Origin: Paraburkholderia silvatlantica
GTDB lineage: Bacteria > Pseudomonadota > Gammaproteobacteria > Burkholderiales > Burkholderiaceae
NCBI RefSeq assembly: GCF_003096715.1
Contig: NZ_QEOL01000006.1
Coordinates: forward strand, 124,001-188,000
Length of the DNA: 64,000 bases
Reading direction: 5' to 3'
Notes under the pieces: model-generated
What the model saw: the letters and a program-made list of their open reading frames with translations, nothing else
Databases searched by the model: none
Told to the model about the DNA's origin: nothing
Translations under genes and position numbers: made by a program
Shown: positions 55,188-62,952 of the stretch, in pieces
Numbering within the stretch: the first letter of the stretch is position 1
How the letters are laid out: each line of letters starts with the position of its first letter

Positions 55188-55991
55188 TCAGCTCATCCAG
55201 TTGCCGCCGTCGACGTTGAGGGTCTGCGCGGTAATGTAGTCGGCGTCGGCGGAGGCGAGAAAGAGCGCGGCGCCCGTGAGATCTTCGGGCAGGCCCATGC
55301 GCCCGAGCGGCACCGCCTCGCCCACGAGGCGCTTCTTCTCGCCGGGCGGGCGATGCTCGTAGCGTGCGAAGAGCGCGTCGACCTGCTCCCACATGGGCGT
55401 GTCGACCACGCCCGGTGCAATGCCGTTCACGTTGATGCGATGGGGCGCCAGCGCGAGCGCCGCCGACTGCGTGTAGCTCAGCACGGCGGCCTTGGTTGCG
55501 CAGTAGTGGGAGACGAGCGCTTCGCCGCGGCGGCCCGCCTGCGACGACATGTTGATGATCTTGCCGCCCTGGCCCTGCTCGACCATGCGGCGCGCCACGG
55601 CCTGCATCAGGAAGAACATCCCCTTCACGTTCACCGCGAAGAGGCGGTCGTACACGTCCCAGGATTCGTCGAGGAGCGGGCGCATGTCGAAGAGCGCCGC
55701 GTTGTTGAAGAGGATGTCGATGCGGCCGAAGCGTTCGACCGCGCTCTGCACGATGCGATCGATGTCCTCGCGGCGCGTGACGTCGGCGCAGATCGCGAGC
55801 ACGCGCTCGGGGTATGCGGCGGCGAGCGTTGGGGCGACGGACCCGGCGGGCTTCACGTCGACGAGCACGCAGCGCGCGCCTTCGTCCAGATAGCGCTGGG
55901 CGACCGCCTCGCCAATGCCGCTCGCCGCGCCGGTCAGCACGGCTACCTTGTCCTGCAAACGTCCGGCCGCTGGGGTCGCGGTGTGTGCCAC
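55188..55991 (-). CDS. SDR-family polyol dehydrogenase (sorbitol dehydrogenase, SmoS-like)
   Basis: A 267-residue NAD-dependent dehydrogenase. TGAASGIG (20-27), catalytic Ser150, Tyr163 (SHYCATKAAV) and Lys167. ALVSHYCATKAA and GIAPGVVDTPMWEQVDALFARYE match bacterial sorbitol (L-iditol 2-) dehydrogenases, which make fructose from sorbitol. It begins with GTG at 55991 after GGAG. It heads the importer operon, 96 bp before the binding-protein gene. Confidence 0.9.
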   Translation of the reverse strand: MAHTATPAAGRLQDKVAVLTGAASGIGEAVAQRYLDEGARCVLVDVKPAGSVAPTLAAAYPERVLAICADVTRREDIDRIVQSAVERFGRIDILFNNAALFDMRPLLDESWDVYDRLFAVNVKGMFFLMQAVARRMVEQGQGGKIINMSSQAGRRGEALVSHYCATKAAVLSYTQSAALALAPHRINVNGIAPGVVDTPMWEQVDALFARYEHRPPGEKKRLVGEAVPLGRMGLPEDLTGAALFLASADADYITAQTLNVDGGNWMS

Positions 55992-56070
55992 AGGTTGTCT
56001 CCAATTTCGTTCGTGTGGGGCGGGCCCGGCAGACACTCCAGAGGAGCCGCTGAGCGATCGCCCGACATGT

Positions 56071-56108
56071 GAGCATTTGCTCTGTTGTTGATCGAATGAT
56101 CGGATACG
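56071..56108 (-). promoter_or_regulatory. SorC-type operator, polyol operon 2
   Basis: GAGCATTTGCTC (56071-56082) is a palindrome with one central mismatch. The full 38 bp match the reverse complement of 45709-45746 at about 29 positions, including CGAATGATCG. It lies downstream of the minus-strand -10 at the same distance as in operon 1. Confidence 0.75.
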
Positions 56109-56124
56109 AGTCGGAGACTGTCAA
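56096..56124 (-). promoter_or_regulatory. Promoter of the polyol importer operon
   Basis: Minus strand: -35 TTGACA (56119-56124, consensus), 17-bp spacer, -10 GATCAT (56096-56101). It is the same layout as the promoter at 45693-45721. Confidence 0.7.
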
Positions 56125-56238
56125 GGCGAACAAACGCGATTGGGCGAGATTTCGATGGTGCGACGCGCAAGCCTCGACTGGCTGCGCCCTGGAGATCCAG
56201 CCCCTTGACCGGATGTCGAGCTGACTCGCCAACCGGAG

Positions 56239-56253
56239 TGATACGTTATATCA
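56239..56253. promoter_or_regulatory. Zur-like box before the zinc importer
   Basis: TGATA-CGTTA-TATCA, an inverted repeat containing GTTATA, as in proteobacterial Zur sites. It stands 81 bp before the binding-protein start and overlaps possible -10 sequences. Confidence 0.5.
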
Positions 56254-56333
56254 TCTCGCCTTCGCGACGCCGACGCGCCCGCGCCCGCGTCCGCCTTCAG
56301 GCTCCCTATATCCCCATAGACAAGGATAGAACC

Positions 56334-57326
56334 ATGATCACGTTCAGCCGCGCCAACTGCTCGCCCCGGGCTGCCGCAACGCTCGCGCGCCGTCGCTTCA
56401 CGCTCGCGCGCCTCGCGGCCGGGCTGGCTCTCGCGCTGGGCACCACTTTCGGCGGCGCGAGCGCGGCCCTGGCGGCGCAGGCGGGCAGCGCCACGATTGC
56501 CGTCGTTGCGGCGGAGAACTTCTACGGCGACGTCGCCAGGCAGATCGGCGGAAATTACGTGGACGTGACGAGCATCCTGAGCAACCCCGACCAGGATCCG
56601 CACCTCTTCGAGGCCAGCCCGAAGACCGCCCGCGCGCTCCAGAATGCGCGCGTCGTGGTGTACAACGGCGCCGATTACGACCCGTGGATGACGAAGCTGC
56701 TCGGCGCCACCGGGGCCAGCAAAAGCGGCACCAGCGGCACCAGCCGCACGACGATCGTCGCGGCGGACCTCGTCGGCAAGAAAGCGGGCGACAATCCGCA
56801 CCTCTGGTACGACCCGAAGACCATGCCCGCCGTGGCGCGCGCCGTGAGCGCCGCGCTCGGCGCAGCGGACCCCGCGCACAAGAGCGTGTACGATGCCAAC
56901 CTGGCAACGTTCCTCGCCTCGCTGCAGCCGGTCGACGCCAAGGTCGCGGCACTGCGTGCGCGCTACCAGGGGCAGCCCGTCACGGCCACCGAGCCGGTGT
57001 TCGGCTATATGTCGGATGCGATCGGCCTCGACATGCGCAACCTGCGCTTCCAGCTCGCGACGATGAACGACACCGAGGCGAGCGCCTCGGACATCGCCGC
57101 GTTCGAGCGCGACCTGCGCGAGCGTCGCGTGCGCGTGCTGATCTATAACAGCCAGGCGACCGAGGCGCTCACGCGGCGCATGCTGGCGCTGGCGAAGCAG
57201 TCGAAAGTGCCGTCCGTGAGCGTGACCGAGACGCAGCCGGCCGGCGTGAACTTCCAGCAGTGGATGCTCGCGCAGCTCGACTCGCTCGACAAGGCGCTGG
57301 CAATGGGAACACCAGGGCAACACTAA
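56334..57326 (+). CDS. Zinc/manganese ABC importer, binding protein (ZnuA-like)
   Basis: A 330-residue cluster A-I metal-binding protein. Metal ligands include His90 (NPDQDPHLFEASP) and His156 (GDNPHLWYDP). It lacks the long His-rich loop of enteric ZnuA; a short Ser/Gly/Thr insertion lies at 126-139. The signal region (about 1-48) contains RRRF at 19-22, a possible twin-arginine signal, which is unusual for this family. ATG 56334 is followed by two operon partners. Zinc is favoured by the Zur-like box. Confidence 0.88.
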   Translation: MITFSRANCSPRAAATLARRRFTLARLAAGLALALGTTFGGASAALAAQAGSATIAVVAAENFYGDVARQIGGNYVDVTSILSNPDQDPHLFEASPKTARALQNARVVVYNGADYDPWMTKLLGATGASKSGTSGTSRTTIVAADLVGKKAGDNPHLWYDPKTMPAVARAVSAALGAADPAHKSVYDANLATFLASLQPVDAKVAALRARYQGQPVTATEPVFGYMSDAIGLDMRNLRFQLATMNDTEASASDIAAFERDLRERRVRVLIYNSQATEALTRRMLALAKQSKVPSVSVTETQPAGVNFQQWMLAQLDSLDKALAMGTPGQH

Positions 57327-57350
57327 CCGTATTCAGCAAGGACAGACGTC

Positions 57351-58316
57351 ATGACCGGGGCCGGGCCTTCGCCCACCGATATCGCTTCATCGCACAACGC
57401 ACAGCACAACGGCGCGCACCGCGCGCCCACGCCTGTGCTCACGCTGGCGGGCGTGACGCTGGCGCTCGGCGAACGCACGATCCTGCGCGACGCGAACTTC
57501 GCGGTGAACCAGGGCGAATTCATCGGCGTGCTCGGACCGAACGGCGCGGGCAAAACCACGCTCATGCGTGCGATTCTCGGCCTCGTGCCGGCCTCGCACG
57601 GCGCGATCCGCGTGCTGGGCGAGCCGGTCGCGCGCGGTAACGCGAAAATCGGCTATATGCCGCAAACGCGCACGGCGCTCGCGAGCCGCCGCGTGCGCGG
57701 CCGCGACTTCGTGGCGATGGCCGCCGACGGCCACCGCTGGGGTCTGCCGCGCGCCGACGCCGCCACGCGCGCCGACGTTGCGCGCGTGCTGGATCTCGTG
57801 GGTGCGAGCGCGCTTGCGGATCGCCCGCTTTCGGAGCTTTCGGGCGGCGAGCGCCAGCGCCTGCTGCTCGCGCAATGCCTGCTCGGCGACCCGAAGCTGC
57901 TGCTGCTCGACGAGCCGCTCATCAGCCTCGACCCCAACCACCAGCGCGGCGTGGTCGAACTCGTGCGCCGCGTGCAGCGCGAACTCGGCATCGCGGTGCT
58001 GTTCTCCGCGCACGAGCTGAATCCGCTCCTGAACGCGCTCGACCGCGTGCTCTATCTCGGCAACGGCGTGGCCGCGCTCGGCAGCGTGGATGAAGTCATT
58101 ACCGCGCCCGTGCTCTCGCGCCTCTACGGCTCGCCGATCGACGTGATGCGCATGAAGGGCCGCATCTTCGTGATGTCGGGCGACGTGGAAGTCGAAAAGC
58201 ACGACCACGAGCATGAGCACGACCATGCCCATGACCACGGCGATCACGGCCACAGTCATGGCGAGGCCCACGGCAACAACAACGACAACACACACGGCCA
58301 CACGCACGATGCTTGA
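57351..58316 (+). CDS. Zinc/manganese ABC importer, ATPase with His-rich tail (ZnuC-like)
   Basis: A 321-residue ATPase. Walker A GPNGAGKTT is at 62-70, the signature LSGGERQRLLLAQ, Walker B LLLLDEPLISLDP, and switch His in FSAHELNPLL. After the domain ends near 280 there is a histidine-rich tail of about 40 residues with 14 His. Such tails bind zinc. The stop overlaps the permease start by 8 bp. Confidence 0.9.
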   Translation: MTGAGPSPTDIASSHNAQHNGAHRAPTPVLTLAGVTLALGERTILRDANFAVNQGEFIGVLGPNGAGKTTLMRAILGLVPASHGAIRVLGEPVARGNAKIGYMPQTRTALASRRVRGRDFVAMAADGHRWGLPRADAATRADVARVLDLVGASALADRPLSELSGGERQRLLLAQCLLGDPKLLLLDEPLISLDPNHQRGVVELVRRVQRELGIAVLFSAHELNPLLNALDRVLYLGNGVAALGSVDEVITAPVLSRLYGSPIDVMRMKGRIFVMSGDVEVEKHDHEHEHDHAHDHGDHGHSHGEAHGNNNDNTHGHTHDA

Positions 58317-59091
58317 ATACGATTTCATGGTGAACGCCTTCGCGGCGTCGGGCATCGTCGCGGTGCTCGCGGGCGTGGTGGGCTATTTCCTCGTGATGCG
58401 CGGTCAGACCTTCGCGGGCCACGCGCTCTCGCACGTGGGTTTCACGGGTGCGACGGGCGCCGTGCTGCTTGGCGTTTCGCCGATGTGGGGCATGGTGGGC
58501 TTCACGCTCGCCGCCGGCCTTTCGATGGGCGCGCTCGGCGAAAAGCTCGCGGGCCGCGATGTCGCGATCGGCGTGATTCTTTCGCTCGCGCTCGGCTTCG
58601 GCCTGCTGTTTCTGCACTTCTTCACGTCGTATGCCACGCAGGTCACGGCGCTGCTGTTCGGCAACGTGCTGGGCGTGAACCGCGAGACGCTCGGGGTGCT
58701 GGCCGCCCTCGCCGTGGCGAGCCTGGCTGCGCTGGCCGCCATCATGCGGCCGCTCCTGTTCGCCTCGCTGCAACCCGAACTCGCCGAAGCGAAGGGCGTG
58801 TCGCTGCGCGCGGTCTCGATGCTGTTCCTCGCCATCGCCGCGCTCGCGGTGGCCGCGTGCACGCAGATCGTCGGCGTGCTGCTCGTCTTTACGCTGATGG
58901 TCGGTCCCGCCGCCGCCGCGCAGAATCTCACCACGCGCCTCTCGACCGGCCTCGTGCTCGCCGCGCTGCTTGCGCTCGTGCAGGCATGGCTCGGCGTGAC
59001 GCTCGCGTTCTACACCGACTGGCCCACCAGCTTCTGGATCACCGCGCTCGCCGCGCTCGTCTACGGCGCGAGTCTGATCGGGCGTCGCTAG
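58309..59091 (+). CDS. Zinc/manganese ABC importer, permease (ZnuB-like)
   Basis: A 260-residue inner-membrane permease of the ABC-3 family with about eight helices. MRGQTFAGHALSHVGFTGATGA is the conserved ABC-3 segment, and CTQIVGVLLVFTLMVGPAAAA lies near the C-terminus. ATG 58309 (MLEYDFMVNAF) lies within the end of the ATPase gene, so the two are coupled. Confidence 0.9.
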   Translation: MLEYDFMVNAFAASGIVAVLAGVVGYFLVMRGQTFAGHALSHVGFTGATGAVLLGVSPMWGMVGFTLAAGLSMGALGEKLAGRDVAIGVILSLALGFGLLFLHFFTSYATQVTALLFGNVLGVNRETLGVLAALAVASLAALAAIMRPLLFASLQPELAEAKGVSLRAVSMLFLAIAALAVAACTQIVGVLLVFTLMVGPAAAAQNLTTRLSTGLVLAALLALVQAWLGVTLAFYTDWPTSFWITALAALVYGASLIGRR

Positions 59092-59142
59092 GGCCTGTTC
59101 ACTTTCATAACGGGCTTGCGCTGGCACGCTGTACGCGCCATG

Positions 59143-59179
59143 AAAAAGGCGTTGCCCCGCGCGGTGGCGACGCCTTTTT
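59143..59179. terminator. Bidirectional terminator between the zinc importer and the second xylulokinase
   Basis: AAAAAGGCGTTGCC / GGCGACGCCTTTTT with a 9-nt loop (one G-T pair). Confidence 0.85.
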
Positions 59180-59193
59180 GCTGATACACCGCA

Positions 59194-60672
59194 TCACGAC
59201 GCCGGTGGGAACCAGGTTCGCACGCGGCCGTACAGATCGATGAAGCGCGCATAGCGCTGCGCGAGCGCGGCGTCCTCGCGCGGCGTCGCCACCCGCGTCG
59301 CGGCCGGCGCAAGCGCCGCGAGGTCGCTCATGCGCCAGTGCCCGCAGGCGAGGCCGCCCAGCATCGCGGCGCCGCGCGCCGCTGCGTTCGGGCAGTCGAT
59401 CGCGTAAAGATCCGCGTCGAGCGTGTCGGCGAGCAACTGCTGCCAGCGCGCGTCCACGGAGCCGCCGCCAGCGAGCTTGAGCGTCGGCACACTGCGCGCA
59501 TCCCGCGTGCCCCCAGCGGCGGCTTCATGGGTGCTGCGCACGGCGTCGAGGCCCGCACGCAATGCGAACGCGACGCCCTCGAACGCCGCGCGCATAAGCG
59601 AGCCGCGCGAGTCGCCAAGCGAAGCGCCGAGCCAGCCGCCGCGCGCCGCCGGGTCGAGCCACGGCGAGCGCTCGCCGCTCAGGTAAGGCAGGAACGCGAG
59701 CGTCGCCGATGGCGGCACGGCGAACGCATCCGCGTAAGCAGAAGCCCAGTCGTAGGCCAGCCAGCCGCGTGCCGCTTCCAGCGCCACGCCCACATTCTGC
59801 ATGGCGGCCATGGTGTACCAGCCGCCCGTCGCCGAGCGGTAGCGATGCAGCCCGCGCCGCGCGGGCGGCTCGCTGCGCGCGGTGACGACGATCTGGCCGC
59901 CCGTGCCCGTCGTGAGGAGCGCGTCGCCGTCGTCGGCCAGGCCGCTGCCGAAGGCGGCGCAAGGCGTGTCGCCCGCGCCCGTCGCGAGCACGATGCCGGC
60001 CGGCAGCCCGAGCGCCTGTGCGGCTTGCGCGCCAAGCGTGCCGCTCGCTTCGTGCGACGCGGCCGGCGGCGCGAACCACCGCGCCGGCAATCCCAGCCGC
60101 CCGATCAGCGCGAAATCCCACGCGCCGTCGGGTGCGGCGAGCGCTGTCGCGCACGCGTCCGACGGATCGGCCTTGACTGCGCCACCCAGCGCCACGCGCA
60201 GCCAGTCTTTCGGCTGCAGTGCCCAGCGCGCGGCTTGTCCGACTTGCGGCTCGTGCTGCAGGACCCAGCGCAGCAACGGCCCCGCCATGCCAGGCGCAAC
60301 GGGGTTGGGCTGCGCATGCCCGGCGTCGTCGGGCCAGGCAACGAGCAGCGCATGCGCGCGCGTGTCGGGCCAGAGCATCGCGGGGCGCAACGCGCGGCCC
60401 GCTTCGTCGGTGAGCACGACACCGTGCATCTGTCCGGAAAAGCCGATGCCGCGCACCGCCGCGCGCTCGCTCTCGGGCAGCCGCGCGCAGGCCGCGACGA
60501 GCGCGTCCCACCAGCGGTCCACGGCGATCTCGGCCCAGCCGGGCTGCGGTGTTTCGAGCGCGTAGGCCACACTCGCGGCGGCGCGCTCGACGCCGTCGCC
60601 ATCGATGACGCCAAGCTTGAGTGAACCGGTGCCGAGGTCGATACCGAGGAAACGCGTCTGCGATGGGCTCAT
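59194..60672 (-). CDS. xylB: Xylulokinase, second copy
   Basis: A 492-residue FGGY kinase. GIDLGTGSLKLGVID at the N-terminus, GFSGQMHGVVLTDEAG (XylB type), ATGAGDTPCAAFGSG with the catalytic Asp, and LKLAGGGSVDARWQQLLAD as FGGY signature. It is only distantly like the copy at 47329 and stands alone, without a polyol operator in front of it. Its sugar may be xylulose or another ketose. ATG 60672 gives MSPSQTRFLGIDLG. Confidence 0.88.
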   Translation of the reverse strand: MSPSQTRFLGIDLGTGSLKLGVIDGDGVERAAASVAYALETPQPGWAEIAVDRWWDALVAACARLPESERAAVRGIGFSGQMHGVVLTDEAGRALRPAMLWPDTRAHALLVAWPDDAGHAQPNPVAPGMAGPLLRWVLQHEPQVGQAARWALQPKDWLRVALGGAVKADPSDACATALAAPDGAWDFALIGRLGLPARWFAPPAASHEASGTLGAQAAQALGLPAGIVLATGAGDTPCAAFGSGLADDGDALLTTGTGGQIVVTARSEPPARRGLHRYRSATGGWYTMAAMQNVGVALEAARGWLAYDWASAYADAFAVPPSATLAFLPYLSGERSPWLDPAARGGWLGASLGDSRGSLMRAAFEGVAFALRAGLDAVRSTHEAAAGGTRDARSVPTLKLAGGGSVDARWQQLLADTLDADLYAIDCPNAAARGAAMLGGLACGHWRMSDLAALAPAATRVATPREDAALAQRYARFIDLYGRVRTWFPPAS

Positions 60673-61258
60673 GGGAAACGGTGTACGAGGTGGGTGAGGA
60701 CGGAAAAAGCCATCATAAGGGCGAGATGCGCGGTACCGAATACGCGTTAAGCGGGCTTGGCGCACCTGCCGCAAATCCGCGCGCAACATAGCCGATTTCG
60801 ACGCGAAAACCGCCTGTTCGCGGGTTAACCCGGTGCGTGTGCGCGCGATGCAAAACGGCTCACATTCCGCATTCGAAATAGAAATCATAACGGCGCTGCC
60901 ATATGCGGCATGGCCCGCTGGGCATCGCCAGCCTGGGCTCGACCTGCCCGCACACGTTCCGTCGCGGCGCCGCACCGCCACGCCCGCGCCGCGGCGCTCA
61001 CCGCGCGCAGGCGCTCAGCCACCGCAAACAGGGGGCTAGCCGCGTTGCACCGCGGCGCGCGCGGTCCGAACCGGCGCCTGGCGTGGCCATCATGATGGCG
61101 CCACGCGCGCCGATCCTACCCTTATGTGGCCCGGCCATCCCGAAGGGTGCATATCGTCGCCGGAAAGCACGGAATAGTCTCCAGCGGTCTTGTTGCCTGT
61201 TTTCTTACCGCATACCTTGGAGGCCATATCCTTAAACAGAGAGACGGAGACAGACGAC
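60673..61258. other. xylB2 / NCS2 permease divergent intergenic region
   Basis: 586 bp without a convincing gene. From 61110 to 61230 is a probable leader of the permease with short self-complementary pieces (for example GTGC/GCAC). Xanthine permease genes in related bacteria can carry a structured leader. I could not fold it reliably. Confidence 0.5.
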
Positions 61259-62713
61259 ATGCAAGCCAAGGGCATTGAGGACCAGGCCGCCCAGCGATCT
61301 GGGCACAAGCAGGTCCACCCCTGCGACGAGCGCCTGCCGTTTAGCCAGTTGCTGACACTCGGCATCCAGCACGTGCTCGTGATGTACGCAGGCGCGGTGG
61401 CCGTGCCGCTCATCGTCGGCGGCGCGATCGGGCTGCCGAAGGACCAGGTCGCCTTCCTCATCAGCGCCGACCTGTTCGCCTGCGGCATCGCCACGCTGAT
61501 CCAGACGCTCGGCCTGTGGATCTTCGGCATCCGCCTGCCCGTGATCATGGGCTGCACGTTCGCCTCGGTGGGTCCCATGATCGCCATCGGCACCCATCCC
61601 TCGCTCGGCCTTCTCGACATCTTCGGCTCGACCATCGCGGCGGGCGCGATCGGCATCGTGATCGCGCCGATGATCGGCAAGCTGCTGCGCTTCTTCCCGC
61701 CTGTCGTGGTGGGCACCGTGATCGCGGTGATCGGCCTCTCGCTGATGGAAGTGGGCATCAACTGGGCCGCGGGCGGCGTGGGCAACCCCGACTACGGCAA
61801 CCCCATCTACCTCGGCCTCTCGCTGCTCGTGCTGATGCTGATCCTGCTCATCAACAAGTTCGGGCGCGGCTTCATCGCCAATATCTCGGTGCTGCTCGGC
61901 ATCGTCGCGGGCTTTGCCATCGCGCTTGCGCTCGGCCGCGTGAACCTCGAAGGCATGGCGAGCGCGCCGTGGGTCGGCATCGTCATGCCGTTTCACTTCG
62001 GCATGCCGAAGTTCCACATCCTGCCGATCGCGACGATGGTGATCGTGATGTTCGTGACCTTCATCGAATCGACGGGCATGTTCCTCGCCGTGGGCGATAT
62101 GGTCGGGCGCCCCGTCGATCAGGCCACGCTCGTGCGCGGCCTGCGTGTCGACGGTCTCGGCACGATGATCGGCGGCATTTTCAATTCGTTTCCGCATACG
62201 TCGTTCTCGCAGAACGTGGGCCTCATCGGCGTGACGGGCGTGAAGAGCCGCTATGTGTGCGCAATGGGCGGCGTGATCCTCGTGCTGCTCGGCCTCTTTC
62301 CGAAGATGGCGCAGATGGTCGCCTCCGTGCCCGCCTTCGTGCTGGGCGGCGCGGGCATCGTGATGTTCGGCATGGTGGCGGCGAACGGCATCAAGGTACT
62401 CTCGCGCGTGGACTTCGTGAGGAACCAGCACAACCTCTTCATCGTGGCCGTGAGCGTGGGTTTCGGCCTCGTGCCGGTCGTGTCGCCGCACTTCTTCGCC
62501 AGGCTGCCGCCCGCGCTTTCGCCGCTGCTCCACAGCGGCATCCTGCTCGCTTCGGTTTCGGCGGTGGTGCTGAACCTGATCTTCAACGGTGCGAAGAGCG
62601 AGAAAGCCGCCGAGCGCGCCATCCGCCGCGCCGGGCACGATCTCGAAGGCCGTCCGGATGCAGGCGAGGCGCCGCAGGCGGGCCACGAAATGCCGCGCTC
62701 GGCCGCGCACTGA
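61259..62713 (+). CDS. NCS2-family nucleobase permease (xanthine/urate type)
   Basis: A 484-residue inner-membrane proton symporter with 14 segments. QLLTLGIQHVLVMYAGAVAVPLIVGGA at the N-terminus, FVTFIESTGMFLAVGDM (the NCS2 QExP-like region, here IESTG) and NSFPHTSFSQNVGLIGVTGVKSRYV match the xanthine/uric acid branch (XanQ, UacT), not uracil permeases. GGAG lies 10 nt before ATG 61259. The upstream frame to 61190 is less likely. Confidence 0.88.
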   Translation: MQAKGIEDQAAQRSGHKQVHPCDERLPFSQLLTLGIQHVLVMYAGAVAVPLIVGGAIGLPKDQVAFLISADLFACGIATLIQTLGLWIFGIRLPVIMGCTFASVGPMIAIGTHPSLGLLDIFGSTIAAGAIGIVIAPMIGKLLRFFPPVVVGTVIAVIGLSLMEVGINWAAGGVGNPDYGNPIYLGLSLLVLMLILLINKFGRGFIANISVLLGIVAGFAIALALGRVNLEGMASAPWVGIVMPFHFGMPKFHILPIATMVIVMFVTFIESTGMFLAVGDMVGRPVDQATLVRGLRVDGLGTMIGGIFNSFPHTSFSQNVGLIGVTGVKSRYVCAMGGVILVLLGLFPKMAQMVASVPAFVLGGAGIVMFGMVAANGIKVLSRVDFVRNQHNLFIVAVSVGFGLVPVVSPHFFARLPPALSPLLHSGILLASVSAVVLNLIFNGAKSEKAAERAIRRAGHDLEGRPDAGEAPQAGHEMPRSAAH

Positions 62714-62827
62714 GTCGATCTCACTGAGGTAATCGAACCGGGTTTGAACGTATTGAGTTGACGCGAGAGGTGTCCCGCTCGCAGGTGTTCATCTGCACAC
62801 ATGCGGGAGGGGTCTTTTGCTGGTTCG

Positions 62828-62856
62828 GCGCCATGGGAAACCATGGCGCTTTTTTT
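62828..62856 (+). terminator. Terminator of the NCS2 permease gene
   Basis: GCGCCATGG, loop GAAA, CCATGGCGC, then seven Ts. Confidence 0.94.
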
Positions 62857-62888
62857 GCCCGCTTTTCGCCCTTCTTCTGACTCGCGAA

Positions 62889-62916
62889 ATAAAACGCCAC
62901 GGTCTCCCGTGGCGTT
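62889..62916 (-). terminator. Terminator of the outer-membrane factor gene (minus strand)
   Basis: AACGCCACGG / CCGTGGCGTT (62893-62902, 62907-62916) with TCTC loop. The minus strand continues TTATTT. Confidence 0.85.
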
Positions 62917-62952
62917 CCTGTTTCCTGCTGCGCAAGCCGTGACGCCGCTTGC

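Larger units (their letters stand above)
55992..56333. other. Divergent control region: polyol importer operon and zinc importer operon
   Basis: 342 bp with, from left to right, the SorC-type operator (56071-56108), the minus-strand polyol promoter (56096-56124) and the Zur-like box (56239-56253). No gene is seen. Confidence 0.7.
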
